Notes: a model not told the origin generated them from the letters alone. 64,000 bases of DNA from Bacteroidaceae bacterium (GCA_016286165.1 JAEESE010000017.1:16325-80324), one strand, 5' to 3'. Positions 8,727-17,296 are shown, numbered from the stretch's first letter. Program-made: numbers and translations.

Positions 8727-9434
8727 TTATTTTCCCTTCATGTCATCGCGCCATTTTCTGTGCAACTTACAACAGACACCAGCTTTGACAACACCAGATG
8801 CGCCGTAGCCCAGTTCTAAGAAGAAACGGACGGGACCATCGCCAATATCTAGACCGAAAGGTGTCACTTGATAGGCAAATAGCACATCTTTCTCGGGTGC
8901 ATGGATGCTTTCGCCTTCCTTATGGTAGTCAAAGCCCAGATAGCGATAATAGATGCCTGCACCGCCCTTCGAATAAAAATTGATTCTCGGGGCGTTGAAC
9001 CAAATATACTTGACCGTTGGCATAAAATGGAATGCGCGCGAACGTATCTTCGCATGTGATTGTCCATCGAACTTCCATTTGTTGTTCTCGTCCTGATAGA
9101 AATCGTAACGATCCATTTCGTAGTGACTCATCCCGTTCCATCCCACTGTGGCACCTATGCTGAGGCGTTCACTCAAGTGGTAAAGGTAGTAGCCGCTGAT
9201 TGTCAAAGACGAAGGGTCCTCACTACTATGATAAGACTCATCCATAAGGTATTTCATGCGCATACGTAGGACGAAATCCTCATTGTCTTTTTCCAGCGGA
9301 TCAGGATGAAACGCACCGATGGCGATACCGAAATCATGCAAATAGTACTTCTCGCGATGGTATGTAAAAGGATTCCATGCGAATGTGCTTGCTGCCACAC
9401 ACAACAACACGACAAGTAAGACGGTTTTCTTCAT
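8727..9434 (-). CDS. Hypothetical outer-membrane beta-barrel protein
   Basis: 235 residues with a clear signal peptide (MKKTVLLVVLLCVAASTFA). The rest has alternating hydrophobic and aromatic stretches (ISGYYLYHLSERLSIGATVGW, FHFMPTVKYIWF, YSKGGAGIYYRYLG) typical of small outer-membrane barrels. Family cannot be named. It starts 2 bp after the stop of the lipoprotein gene at 9437-9856, so the two form a unit. The C-terminus is basic (HRKWRDDMKGK) rather than ending in the usual aromatic residue, which lowers certainty that it is a classic barrel. Confidence 0.7.
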   Translation of the reverse strand: MKKTVLLVVLLCVAASTFAWNPFTYHREKYYLHDFGIAIGAFHPDPLEKDNEDFVLRMRMKYLMDESYHSSEDPSSLTISGYYLYHLSERLSIGATVGWNGMSHYEMDRYDFYQDENNKWKFDGQSHAKIRSRAFHFMPTVKYIWFNAPRINFYSKGGAGIYYRYLGFDYHKEGESIHAPEKDVLFAYQVTPFGLDIGDGPVRFFLELGYGASGVVKAGVCCKLHRKWRDDMKGK

Positions 9435-9436
9435 GG

Positions 9437-9856
9437 CTATTCTGTTTTTCCGTTATGCTGAGGCGGGTAGATGACCACCCCTTTCATGGCTTTGACCTCG
9501 TCCCTTGTCAACCGATAGCGTGCCAGCTCCACGTGTTTGTCGCGAAGGTAAGCACCGAAACGGGGTACGGCATTGTCATAGACAAACAGCTGGAGAACAA
9601 AATCCTTACGATAGTTCCAGTTTCCATAGTCCACCTGAATGCCCTGATAGTCACCTGGAAGGATGTCGCTATAGATGTGCGTAGGATTCATCGGATAGAG
9701 CGTATCGGGGTACTCTTCGCTGACTACTACCGTCACCGTGTCCATACTCTCATTCCTAAGGATGCATGCCGTATCCACATCATCATAATCATTTACGCAG
9801 GTCATGGACATCAGCAGTAATGGGAGAGCCAACAATAGATAAAATGATTTTTTCAT
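9437..9856 (-). CDS. Small putative lipoprotein
   Basis: 139 residues. The N-terminus MKKSFYLLLALPLLLMSMTC looks like a lipoprotein signal with Cys20, though the lipobox is not ideal. The body has no recognised domain. Its C-terminal segment (VELARYRLTRDEVKAMKGVV, then IYPP) resembles a gene fragment at 62496-62593 (LELRRYELTREWLEEHDWTV, then VYP), so it belongs to a family with at least one broken paralogue nearby. It is immediately upstream of the barrel-like gene at 8727. Confidence 0.7.
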   Translation of the reverse strand: MKKSFYLLLALPLLLMSMTCVNDYDDVDTACILRNESMDTVTVVVSEEYPDTLYPMNPTHIYSDILPGDYQGIQVDYGNWNYRKDFVLQLFVYDNAVPRFGAYLRDKHVELARYRLTRDEVKAMKGVVIYPPQHNGKTE

Positions 9857-9944
9857 CGAAGTATTATGATTATTGATTCCTTTCTATTTATATATACACA
9901 CGTTTCGATGGAAACATTACATCAGAGGCTATCTTTTACCTTTT

Positions 9945-11387
9945 TTACTTCACCACCACTTTCCGACCATCGATGATGAAGATACCGCGAGTCAATGTTC
10001 TCCCCTCGCCCACGGGATAGGGGCTGGTGATGAGGTTTACTTTTCTTCCATTGAGGTCATACACCGCGCCAGCCTTCTCCCCTCCATCACGGGAGGGGTC
10101 GGGGGTGGGTCTTTTCACGCCATCAATCTGTCCTAATTCGCCAGCCAACTGCGTCACGCGTCCAACGAAGAGGATGGTGTTGGCCTTGCGGCTCTGGATA
10201 GTGAAGTAGAACGGTCGGTCCACCTTGAAGTCCTGGTAATCCTCCGGTTTAGTGAGATCTATCCCATCAGACATCTCTATGACCGTCAGTGCCGAGGCCT
10301 CGGTACCCTCTTCATTAATGATAATCTTGCTCAGCTGATATATTTGACCAATGGCACGATTTACCTCACACATTTTCATGAAGTCAGCCTTCCTGTCATC
10401 AAAAGCATCCGTCACGCCCAAGCTTTTCAGTACCTCTATGAGGTCGTATCTTCCTTCAATCTCGAAACGCGGCATATACAGGTTGATGTGCAGATACTTT
10501 GGCTTCATCGCTGCAGCCCAATCATCTAAGGTGAGTGGAGGCAGTGCCGTACCCTCAAGCGGAACGAAGAGAGTCATCGAGAAGTCCCATTCGGCGCCAT
10601 AGTAAAGTGTGATAGTGCGGAACGAAGGGGTGATGGCACAGTCAAAGCGGTCTCGTGAAAACATCATATCGACCTTCGCGTAGGTCTCATCGTTCAGCAG
10701 GAACTGTCCCTTGTCGGTGTCTTCCAGTAGGAATGGTTTTACCCAACAGCCCTTGAAGTAGAGAGCATTCATCAGCACAACAGCCAGTTCTTCAGATTGC
10801 GGTTCATCGTATAGCTTAGGTATAAGACTGTGTGTACGCTCATTAACCCAATCGTTAATCTTATCTATTCCTTCCCAAGTGTCAAACCATACAGCATCCA
10901 CGCCAGCATCGTAATAGGTGCGGAGTGCCTCAACAAAAGTGTCGTAGAGATGCACGTTCGGACGTGTCCACAGGGCGTTGGCCAACTCACAGCGAGAGAA
11001 ATAACTGTCACACATATCTTGCGGATCCAAGCCTTCCCACTCCGCTTCCTCCTCAATAATTTGCACTAGCTCTGCCGGACGCTCGGTCAGCGCCTTGGAC
11101 AGTTTGGCATTGAACTGTCCAATCTCCTCATTCGTGAAGCCCGTTGTCCCTAGTGCCTGTTGCAGTTGGCTTAGAGTGTTGCCCGCAGCACCGTTCTGCA
11201 CCATGGACAAAGCCATCTGAACCGACAGCGGTGAGAAGCAAACATTGCCCGTCTCCTGCTGTGCCACAGCATTAAACAGCGCAAAGGCCGAATGCTGATA
11301 GGACCTCGTGAGTTGAGCATCAGTATCCTGCGCCATCCCATTCAAGGAGAACGCCATAAAGATAAAAGTAAGTACAGATTTATTCAT
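9945..11387 (-). CDS. Secreted serpin with sorting-type tail
   Basis: 480 residues with signal peptide (MNKSVLTFIFMAFSLNGMAQ). The serpin fold is recognised by NVCFSPLSVQMALSM near the start, ANALWTRP, VVLMNALYFKGCW, and FKVDRPFYFTIQSRK. The hinge EEGTEASALT keeps the small residues needed for reactive-loop insertion, so it is probably inhibitory. Counting from P17 puts P1-P1' near Gly-Ile, so the target is not obvious. After the serpin end come YDLNGRKV and GIFIIDGRKVVVK, a type IX-like tail. Two GC-rich repeat segments interrupt this tail in frame (10075-10113 and 10004-10035). Family serpins inhibit serine or cysteine proteases, possibly of the host. Confidence 0.92.
   Translation of the reverse strand: MNKSVLTFIFMAFSLNGMAQDTDAQLTRSYQHSAFALFNAVAQQETGNVCFSPLSVQMALSMVQNGAAGNTLSQLQQALGTTGFTNEEIGQFNAKLSKALTERPAELVQIIEEEAEWEGLDPQDMCDSYFSRCELANALWTRPNVHLYDTFVEALRTYYDAGVDAVWFDTWEGIDKINDWVNERTHSLIPKLYDEPQSEELAVVLMNALYFKGCWVKPFLLEDTDKGQFLLNDETYAKVDMMFSRDRFDCAITPSFRTITLYYGAEWDFSMTLFVPLEGTALPPLTLDDWAAAMKPKYLHINLYMPRFEIEGRYDLIEVLKSLGVTDAFDDRKADFMKMCEVNRAIGQIYQLSKIIINEEGTEASALTVIEMSDGIDLTKPEDYQDFKVDRPFYFTIQSRKANTILFVGRVTQLAGELGQIDGVKRPTPDPSRDGGEKAGAVYDLNGRKVNLITSPYPVGEGRTLTRGIFIIDGRKVVVK
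10004..10035 (-). repeat. GC-rich palindromic element, in frame inside the serpin tail
   Basis: On the coding strand it reads CCCCTATCCCGTGGGCGAGG and encodes TSPYPVGEGR between YDLNGRKV and GIFIIDG. It resembles the arms found in ispG and cysS, but with lower identity. Confidence 0.6.
10075..10113 (-). repeat. Second GC-rich palindromic element in the serpin gene
   Basis: The coding strand contains CCCCTCCCGTGATGGAGGGG, encoding RPTPDPSRDGGEK between the serpin domain end and the sorting-type tail. It is a degenerate copy of the same class. Confidence 0.6.
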
Positions 11388-11416
11388 AACAGTATCGATT
11401 TTGTTGATTTCTGCTG

Positions 11417-11448
11417 CAAAGTTAAGCCTTTATACAATACTCCACAAA
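11417..11448 (-). promoter_or_regulatory. Promoter of the serpin gene
   Basis: Minus strand -33 TTTG (11448-11445), 20-nt spacer and -7 TAACTTTG (11424-11417), an exact match to the Bacteroidota consensus, 30 bp before the start codon. Confidence 0.8.
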
Positions 11449-11635
11449 CTTTTTTCGCAAAAAAAAACTCATCAAAAACACATCAAGATGGTTTCGTACA
11501 GGGAGGAGACACAAGTAACTGTTTATATTTCATAAAGATACTTATTGAGCTCGTATAAGCTCTTGAATCAAAGTTTCTTCTTACTAGGGCTATTCTGGCA
11601 TTAGGGATGGAGCCTAAACTGGTAGAAATGTATGC

Positions 11636-11668
11636 AATAAAAAAGCCCAGGGCGTATGCTCTGGGCTT
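11636..11668 (-). terminator. Terminator of the inositol-phosphate synthase gene
   Basis: Stem AAGCCCAG (11643-11650) pairs with CTGGGCTT (11661-11668). On the minus strand it is followed by TTTTTTA. Confidence 0.85.
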
Positions 11669-11716
11669 ATGATGTTCCCAACGCCTTTTAGTGCGTTGAG
11701 TTTCTATAAACGTGCG

Positions 11717-13045
11717 TTAGTCTATTTCCTCGTCAGCCTCGTAACCGCCCATCTCGCGGATGGCATTCTTCAGCATGGTGTACTGCTGATAGAGGTGGTT
11801 GACGGCTTCCTCGCCCTGGGTGTAGTCGTGCATCGGGCTCTTGAGGAAGAATGAGAGGAAGCGCTGTGTGCCATAGCGTCCGGCACGGGCTGCCAAGTCT
11901 GAGAGCAGGCACAGGTCGAGGCAGAGCGGTGCTGCCAGGATACTGTCGCGGCAGAGGAAGTTGATCTTGATCTGCATGGGATAGCCCATCCAACCGAAGA
12001 TGTCGATATTGTCCCAACCTTCCTTATTGTCGTTGCGGGGAGGATAATAGTTGATACGCACTTTGTGGTAATACTGGGTATCCTCGTCATTGCCGTGGCC
12101 ATAGAGGTCGGGCTGAATCTCAGGCTTAAGGATGGTCTCGAGTGTGGAAAGCTTCGACACTTCCTTTGTGCGGAAGTTAGCAGGCTCGTCGAGCACTAAG
12201 CCGTCGCGATTGCCGAGGATATTGGTTGAGAACCAACCGCTGAGGCCGAGGCAGCGTGTGCCGATGATGGGAGCGAAGCCGCTCTTGACCAGCGTCTGAC
12301 CGGTCTTGAAGTCCTTACCTGCGATAGGCATCTTGGTCTTCTCGGCCAGTTCCCACATAGCGGGGAAGTCAACAGTGGTGTTAGGAGCACCCATGATGAA
12401 GGGAGCGCCCTCAACGAGAGCTGCATAAGCATAGCACATGGAAGGAGCGATGTGCTCGCGGTCGTCAGCCTTCATGGCAGCCTCGAGATCGGCGAGGTGG
12501 TAATGCACCTTCTCATCCACGGGAACATAGATCTCGGTGGAAGCGGCCCAAAGCACTACGATGCGGTCGCATCCTTTCTCTGCCTTGAACGAGCGGATGT
12601 CCTCACGAAGAGCTTCAACCATCTGCCAACGAGTGAGACCGACCTTTACGTTGTCGCCATCAAGACGCTTGGCATAGTTCTTGTCGAAGGCAGCCTTCAT
12701 GGGTTTGATAGCTTCGAGTTCGTCGCGTACGGGCTCTATGTCCTTCTCCTTGAGTACCTCAGCGTAGATGGCAGCCTGATAGGCATTAGCGGGATATACG
12801 TCCCAGCAGCCGAATACGATGTCGTCGAGCTTAGCCAGCGACACGATCTCGTCGTACTTCAGATACTTCTTGTCAGCACCTTTTCCAATACGAATCTTGT
12901 CGTACTGAGTCATTGAACCGACGGGTTTAGCCAAACCCTTGCGAGTCATAAGCACACCAGTCATGAAGGTTGTGGCAACGGCGCCGTTGCCGACAACAAG
13001 AATGCCCAACTTACCTTCAGCGGGCTTCACTTTTGTTTGAGTCAT
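11717..13045 (-). CDS. ino1: myo-Inositol-1-phosphate (3-phosphate) synthase
   Basis: 442 residues. It converts glucose 6-phosphate to inositol 3-phosphate using NAD. The Rossmann motif is VVGNGAVATTF near residue 17, and the conserved active-site region GKDFKTGQTLVKSG and the STNILGNRDG block are present. The C-terminal KINFLCRDSILAAPLCLDL is typical of the family. It has its own promoter (13082-13089) and lies downstream of the PAP2 and CDP-alcohol transferase genes. Together they match the inositol phospholipid and inositol sphingolipid gene set known from gut Bacteroides. It supplies the inositol phosphate head group. Confidence 0.95.
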   Translation of the reverse strand: MTQTKVKPAEGKLGILVVGNGAVATTFMTGVLMTRKGLAKPVGSMTQYDKIRIGKGADKKYLKYDEIVSLAKLDDIVFGCWDVYPANAYQAAIYAEVLKEKDIEPVRDELEAIKPMKAAFDKNYAKRLDGDNVKVGLTRWQMVEALREDIRSFKAEKGCDRIVVLWAASTEIYVPVDEKVHYHLADLEAAMKADDREHIAPSMCYAYAALVEGAPFIMGAPNTTVDFPAMWELAEKTKMPIAGKDFKTGQTLVKSGFAPIIGTRCLGLSGWFSTNILGNRDGLVLDEPANFRTKEVSKLSTLETILKPEIQPDLYGHGNDEDTQYYHKVRINYYPPRNDNKEGWDNIDIFGWMGYPMQIKINFLCRDSILAAPLCLDLCLLSDLAARAGRYGTQRFLSFFLKSPMHDYTQGEEAVNHLYQQYTMLKNAIREMGGYEADEEID

Positions 13046-13081
13046 TGTGTTGATATAATGTATTTAGTTGTTATGCGGCTG

Positions 13082-13089
13082 CAAAGTTA
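13082..13089 (-). promoter_or_regulatory. -7 element of the inositol-phosphate synthase promoter
   Basis: TAACTTTG on the minus strand, 37 bp upstream of the start; no clear -33 element is seen. Confidence 0.65.
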
Positions 13090-13211
13090 CACATTAATTA
13101 TTATTAGAACACATTTTTGTCAACATTTTCAATAGAAAAGTTGTATGCCCATAATCAAAAACACTTCTTTTTTGTCCGAAAAGTCTTAGCCTGATGTTTT
13201 ATTCTACTTTC

Positions 13212-14066
13212 TTACAAATAAAAATGTGAAAACCAAGCAGCAAAACGTTGCCATAATCCTGTTCGTGCGAACCAACACTCGAAGAGCGTCAGCCCGATGA
13301 TGGCAGTTGCTATACCCAGAAGGACGTCTATGGTATAGTGATGACCAGAGTAAACGGCTGTCCACCATATGCCTATGCTGAAAATGGCGAGCACTATCGA
13401 CCACACGGGCAGAGCCGAAACCTGCCTGCCCTGTTTCCTGTCCTGACGAGAAGCGTACAGGGAATAGAAGAACGCTATCGGGCAATAGGCTGCATGCAGC
13501 GAAGGAACTGCAGCAAAGACATTGGAGTTGTTGACATATATGCTTCCGAATACCGGGAAACCCACCAAGGCATCGAAACGTCCGAGGCCGGCAGTGTCGC
13601 CACCTGTGTTGAAAATCGGTTCGAATCCAAACTTCTCCACATACCATGGTGGAGCTGCCGGATGAATATAATAACCGATGAAACCGATGATATTTACAAA
13701 AAGGAAGGCAGAAGCGAAACGGAAAGCCTGCTGCCGGCGCCCGCTGAAGAACAGGTAGAAACCGAATGCTACGGGCAAGGGCACCCAACATAAGTAGAAG
13801 ATGCCTGCTATGAAGTCCGCCACTGCCGTGGCATGCAACGTGAACCACTCATTAGGCGTCAGCCGAGCAGCTCCGTCGCCAATGCCGAACCAAGCCTTCT
13901 CAGTGTCGTAGATACCTTGAATGTCGATGTCGCCGAACAGATAGTTCGGATAATAGCGCATGGAGTCATAGAGCAGCCCAAACAAGATGAAGGGCAACAT
14001 CGCCATGACTAATTTACAGAAAACTAACGCAGCATTCCCAATATTCTTCATTCCTTTATTCTTCAT
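13212..14066 (-). CDS. PAP2-superfamily membrane enzyme, Aur1-like inositol phosphorylceramide synthase
   Basis: 284 residues with about six membrane segments. The PAP2_3/Aur1 motifs are present: GYYIHPAAPPWYV before the first catalytic block, VPSLHAAY (first catalytic His) and YSGHHYTIDVLLG (second His and Asp). In fungi and in Bacteroides such enzymes transfer an inositol phosphate head group from phosphatidylinositol to ceramide. Its neighbours (inositol-phosphate synthase, CDP-alcohol transferase, PgpA-like phosphatase) support that role; a generic PAP2 phosphatase is the alternative. The likely start may be the second Met (MKNIGNAAL). Confidence 0.85.
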   Translation of the reverse strand: MKNKGMKNIGNAALVFCKLVMAMLPFILFGLLYDSMRYYPNYLFGDIDIQGIYDTEKAWFGIGDGAARLTPNEWFTLHATAVADFIAGIFYLCWVPLPVAFGFYLFFSGRRQQAFRFASAFLFVNIIGFIGYYIHPAAPPWYVEKFGFEPIFNTGGDTAGLGRFDALVGFPVFGSIYVNNSNVFAAVPSLHAAYCPIAFFYSLYASRQDRKQGRQVSALPVWSIVLAIFSIGIWWTAVYSGHHYTIDVLLGIATAIIGLTLFECWFARTGLWQRFAAWFSHFYL

Positions 14067-14138
14067 TCTTCACTCTTCATCCTTCACTCTTCATCCTTCA
14101 CTCTTCATCCTTCACTCTTCATTCTTCACTCTTCATTG
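14050..14138 (-). repeat. Heptamer tandem array (RRTGAAG on the sense strand)
   Basis: Alternating GGATGAA/GAGTGAA-type heptamers fill the 59-bp gap between the CDP-alcohol transferase stop and the PAP2 start. They run into the 3' end of the transferase and the 5' end of the PAP2 gene. The array is in the sense orientation of both genes. Confidence 0.75.
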
Positions 14139-14800
14139 GTGAGTCTGTTCCTTCCGTCCATCTGCCCTCGTACATGCAGTATGCGGACTATGGCCGTGCC
14201 GTTTGCCAGAACAGCAATAAGGATCATAGGCACAACAGCGCACCAGATGGCATCGAAGCCTTGGACGCCGCTCGTGAGGCCGCAGAGCAGCAGCCCCAGG
14301 CTGGTAACCACCACGCGCTCAGGCCTCTGCATAAGACCTACCTTACATTCCTTGCCCAAGCCCTCGGCGCGGGCACGGATATAGCTGACCATGATGCTGC
14401 CGATAAGCGCGAGGAAGGTCCAGAGGGCGAATACCAGATGCCCCGTGTGCATGAAATAATAGGCCAGGGCCGACAGCGTCGCCAGTTCGCAATAGCGGTC
14501 GAGCACTGAGTCATAGAATGCTCCGAACTCGCTTTCCAAATGGCCTGTACGAGCCATGTAACCATCCACCATGTCCATGATGGAGAATGCAATGATAGCG
14601 AAGCCAGCCCAGCCCAAGAGGGTGAGGGAAGCCGTGTCGGCAGCTCTTACAATCAAATAAGCGGCCAACAAATTGCCCAGGAGGCCAAGTGTTGTAATCA
14701 TGTTAGGCGTAACACCTATCTTGATCAATGCCCGCACGGCGGGGTCGATGATACGATAGACTCCATGCTGGATTCCATCGCGAAATTCTTTGAATGACAT
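14126..14800 (-). CDS. CDP-alcohol phosphatidyltransferase, probable phosphatidylinositol-phosphate synthase
   Basis: 224 residues, six membrane segments. The full family motif is present: Asp76-x2-Asp79-Gly80-x2-Ala83-Arg84-x8-Gly93-x3-Asp97-x3-Asp101, where the Asp residues bind metal and the CDP-diacylglycerol. With inositol-phosphate synthase beside it, the likely acceptor is inositol phosphate, giving phosphatidylinositol phosphate, as in mycobacteria and Bacteroides. A PgpA-like phosphatase in the same block would then give phosphatidylinositol. Substrate assignment is from context; a phosphatidylglycerophosphate synthase role cannot be excluded. Confidence 0.87.
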   Translation of the reverse strand: MSFKEFRDGIQHGVYRIIDPAVRALIKIGVTPNMITTLGLLGNLLAAYLIVRAADTASLTLLGWAGFAIIAFSIMDMVDGYMARTGHLESEFGAFYDSVLDRYCELATLSALAYYFMHTGHLVFALWTFLALIGSIMVSYIRARAEGLGKECKVGLMQRPERVVVTSLGLLLCGLTSGVQGFDAIWCAVVPMILIAVLANGTAIVRILHVRGQMDGRNRLTNEE

Positions 14801-14809
14801 ATTATATTC

Positions 14810-14837
14810 TTTAATCCTTAATCTTTAATCCCTAAGC
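14810..14837 (-). repeat. Heptamer array (GATTARR) between LRR gene and CDP-alcohol transferase
   Basis: Sense-strand GATTAAA/GATTAAG units occupy nearly the whole 37-bp gap between the two minus-strand genes. Confidence 0.7.
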
Positions 14838-16145
14838 CTATTTCACCAGCACTTTCTTGCCGTTGATGATGTTCAAGCCTCTTACAGGCCTTCTCACTCG
14901 TGAGCCGCCCATCGTATATACGGTTGCATCTCCTGCATGCATGTCGCTCATATCATGGATTCCTGTCTGCTCGTCGGTCATCTCGTTGATGATGAAGAAC
15001 GGCGCGAAGTTCGACTGCGAAGCGTAAGCAGACTTAGTGCCCTTGGGCACATAAAGCGTTGCGTTGTCGTAGGTCTGATCGGTGAACTTGCACTCTATAG
15101 GCGCAGGGTTGCTGGCATACGAATATATATCCGTCACGTGATTGCCGAAGTACCAGTTTGTGCCAGCCGAGAACGAGGCACCGAACACGAGTTTTTTCAG
15201 GGCCAGCATATTCCGTCCGCAAGGGAGATAGCTTTGTGAACTCTCTATGGGACGACCCAGATACATCTCTTCGAAGGCTGAATGGTCCATGCCCAACAGT
15301 TTCAGGGGCACCTTAGTGTCTTCAAACACCAATGACGTGCACCTATAGTCCAACGAATTCACGCCGCCCAGCTGCTCTACGCTGGCAGGGATGAAGAATT
15401 CCTTCAGGTTAGGACACTCGCTGAAAGCATCCGTGTCGATGTGCTTCACCGTCTTAGGCAGGAACCTCATGCTCTCAAGGCCTGTTTCCGCAAAGGCCTC
15501 TTCACCTATGTATTCGAGCACACCGTCGGCAGGGCAGATCACCTCTTTCAACGATTCACATTCATTGAAAGCCCCTGCGTATATGGCTTGTATGTTTTTT
15601 CCTAGAACGATTTTTTTCAACGATGTGCAGCCTTTGAAGAAGTCTGTCACCGTCTCGGGATATCCTATCATAGTCCATTCGTCGGGGAAGACTATCTCCT
15701 TGAGGCTTTGCATATAGGCAAAGGCACAGTCCAGCACCAGAACCTCGTTGTGAGGCAGTTTGAGTTCGGTTACGTTGCGGCAGTTGTAAAATGCCTCATT
15801 ACCGATTCCCCATACTGAATCCGGCAGCTTAATGGACGTCAGTTTCGTGCACGAAGCAAAGGCGTTATCGTCGATTAGTTGAATAGACTCTGGCAACGAG
15901 ATGGATGTTATCGGGCACCCTTCGAAAGCCTCCTCGTCAATGCCTAAGACATCAAATTCATATTCACCGATGACAATCGTTTCGGGTATCACGATATCGC
16001 CGGAATACTTGTTGGGATAGTCCAATTTCACAACGAGAGCATACATCTCTTCGCGATTCAGCTCATAGTTGATGCCGTCAACGATGCGCGCAGCATGCAC
16101 GCTCATGACCGTCAAGCACAAAAATAAGAGTACAATTTTTTTCAT
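14838..16145 (-). CDS. BspA-like leucine-rich repeat secreted protein
   Basis: 435 residues with signal peptide (MKKIVLLFLCLTVMSVHA). From about residue 60 to 300 there are LRR_5 (BspA/Treponema type) repeats of ~23 residues, such as CTKLTSIKLPDSVWGIGNEA and CTSLKKIVLGKNIQAIYAGA. The C-terminus VYTMGGSRV ... GLNIINGKKVLVK is a sorting-type tail. BspA-like proteins are surface adhesins. Its place inside an inositol-lipid block is odd: simple repeat tracts bound it on both sides (14810-14837 and 16201-16238), suggesting a cassette-like arrival. Confidence 0.9.
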   Translation of the reverse strand: MKKIVLLFLCLTVMSVHAARIVDGINYELNREEMYALVVKLDYPNKYSGDIVIPETIVIGEYEFDVLGIDEEAFEGCPITSISLPESIQLIDDNAFASCTKLTSIKLPDSVWGIGNEAFYNCRNVTELKLPHNEVLVLDCAFAYMQSLKEIVFPDEWTMIGYPETVTDFFKGCTSLKKIVLGKNIQAIYAGAFNECESLKEVICPADGVLEYIGEEAFAETGLESMRFLPKTVKHIDTDAFSECPNLKEFFIPASVEQLGGVNSLDYRCTSLVFEDTKVPLKLLGMDHSAFEEMYLGRPIESSQSYLPCGRNMLALKKLVFGASFSAGTNWYFGNHVTDIYSYASNPAPIECKFTDQTYDNATLYVPKGTKSAYASQSNFAPFFIINEMTDEQTGIHDMSDMHAGDATVYTMGGSRVRRPVRGLNIINGKKVLVK

Positions 16146-16200
16146 AATATGTTGTTTAACTTACAATTAGCCCAATCCCAGCGGCCTCTCCCCGAGTGAA

Positions 16201-16238
16201 ACTTTTATTCTTAATTCTTCATTCTTCATTCTTCATCC
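16201..16238 (-). repeat. Heptamer array (AATGAAG) between GtrA and LRR genes
   Basis: Repeated ATTCTTC on the + strand (GAAGAAT in the sense direction of the flanking minus-strand genes), similar to the RRTGAAG array at 14050-14138. Confidence 0.7.
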
Positions 16239-16251
16239 AGCGGCCGCTCCC

Positions 16252-16671
16252 TTATATCCTATACACCCACCTCTTCTGCAAGTTGAAGTTCCAGAAGATG
16301 GCGACGAGGATAGAGACGATGATGCGCAAGGTCATGAACAGCGTAAGCGAAACGCTGGCGTTGCTCGACAGCAATGCTACCGCCAGCTTCACGCCCCAGG
16401 CATTCAGCAAGATGCTTCCCACCCATACCACCACATAGCGGATGGCTACGCCGCGGCGGGTTCGCTCGGTGCCACGAAACGTCCATTCGTAGTTGGTGAT
16501 GCAGTTCACCACACCGCCGCAGATAGCGCCCACCACCGTGCTCCAGAAGGGCGAGAACCCCGCGAGGCGAAACAGCAATGCCGCCACGGTAAGGTCCACA
16601 GCCGATGCGCCCAGCGATGAGAACTGGGCTTTCAGGAACTGCTGTTGTGTTGCACGCGACGGTTTCTTCAT
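16252..16671 (-). CDS. GtrA-family membrane protein
   Basis: 139 residues with four membrane segments and the GtrA pattern (LKAQFSSLGASAVDLTVAAL, then GGVVNCITNYEWTFRG). GtrA proteins are thought to flip or assist lipid-linked sugars across membranes. It starts 14 bp after the PgpA-like gene, and a GtrA-type gene also accompanies inositol-lipid genes in related bacteria, so a role in lipid head-group handling is possible but not shown. The C-terminal WNFNLQKRWVY is typical of the family. Confidence 0.88.
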   Translation of the reverse strand: MKKPSRATQQQFLKAQFSSLGASAVDLTVAALLFRLAGFSPFWSTVVGAICGGVVNCITNYEWTFRGTERTRRGVAIRYVVVWVGSILLNAWGVKLAVALLSSNASVSLTLFMTLRIIVSILVAIFWNFNLQKRWVYRI

Positions 16672-16685
16672 ATCACGAGCGAGGG

Positions 16686-17186
16686 TTAGCTAATGTTCAT
16701 GACAAATGCTATTATCAACATGACGGCAGCGCCATAGATGCCCGCCAGGATATCGTCGGCCATAACGCCCCAGCCGCCGGGCAGTTTCTCCATGCTCCGC
16801 ACGCCCAAGGGCTTCACTATGTCAAAGAAGCGGAAGAGCACGAAAGCACCTAATATCCACCACCACGCGGGAGTGTTCAGAACATCCAAGATATATGGAG
16901 CGGGCACTGCCAGCAGGCATATCCATACGCCCACTACCTCGTCAATGACCACCCGGCTCGGATCTGGTCCCCATTCCCGTTCCAATCGGTTTATGCTGGG
17001 CACGGAAATCAATGTCACCACGACCACAGCCGCCAAAGTCACGAAGAAAAGGGTTTGCCACGCCAGCACCAGACTGGCCAGCCACCACACGAGCACGCCT
17101 ACCGCAGCCCCCATGGTGCCGGGGCCCCACGGCCAGTAGCCTGCGCCGCATGCCGTTCCCAATGCCTTATCGAATATATTCTTCAT
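16686..17186 (-). CDS. PgpA-like phosphatidylglycerophosphatase, probable phosphatidylinositol-phosphate phosphatase
   Basis: 166 residues with the PgpA signatures GYWPWGPGTMGA at the start, DPSRVVIDEVVGVW in the middle, and FRFFDIVKPLGVRSMEKLPG with GWGVMADDILAGIYG at the end. The acidic residues in these blocks are the metal-dependent active site. PgpA removes the phosphate from phosphatidylglycerol phosphate. In this context with inositol-phosphate synthase and a CDP-alcohol transferase, dephosphorylation of phosphatidylinositol phosphate is the more likely job. It belongs to the block running from 19312 down to 13212. Confidence 0.9.
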   Translation of the reverse strand: MKNIFDKALGTACGAGYWPWGPGTMGAAVGVLVWWLASLVLAWQTLFFVTLAAVVVVTLISVPSINRLEREWGPDPSRVVIDEVVGVWICLLAVPAPYILDVLNTPAWWWILGAFVLFRFFDIVKPLGVRSMEKLPGGWGVMADDILAGIYGAAVMLIIAFVMNIS

Positions 17187-17194
17187 ATTTCGTT

Positions 17195-17296
17195 CCTTCT
17201 TATTCTCTAAATCTCTTATTTTCTAAATCTCTTATTTTCTTATTTTCTTATTCTCTCAATCTCTTATTTTCTTATTCTCTCAATCTCTTATTCTCA
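17195..17296 (-). repeat. Degenerate simple-sequence array after the small lipoprotein gene
   Basis: TTATTTTC / TCTCAATC / TTATTCTC units on the + strand, about 7-8 bp each, fill the whole gap between the lipoprotein stop and the PgpA-like start (both genes on minus). Confidence 0.75.

Larger units (their letters stand above)
11388..11716. other. Gene-free spacer between serpin and inositol-phosphate synthase genes
   Basis: 329 bp. It contains the serpin promoter near 11417-11448 and the terminator at 11636-11668. No convincing ORF or RNA is seen in the middle part, which is AT-rich. Confidence 0.7.
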
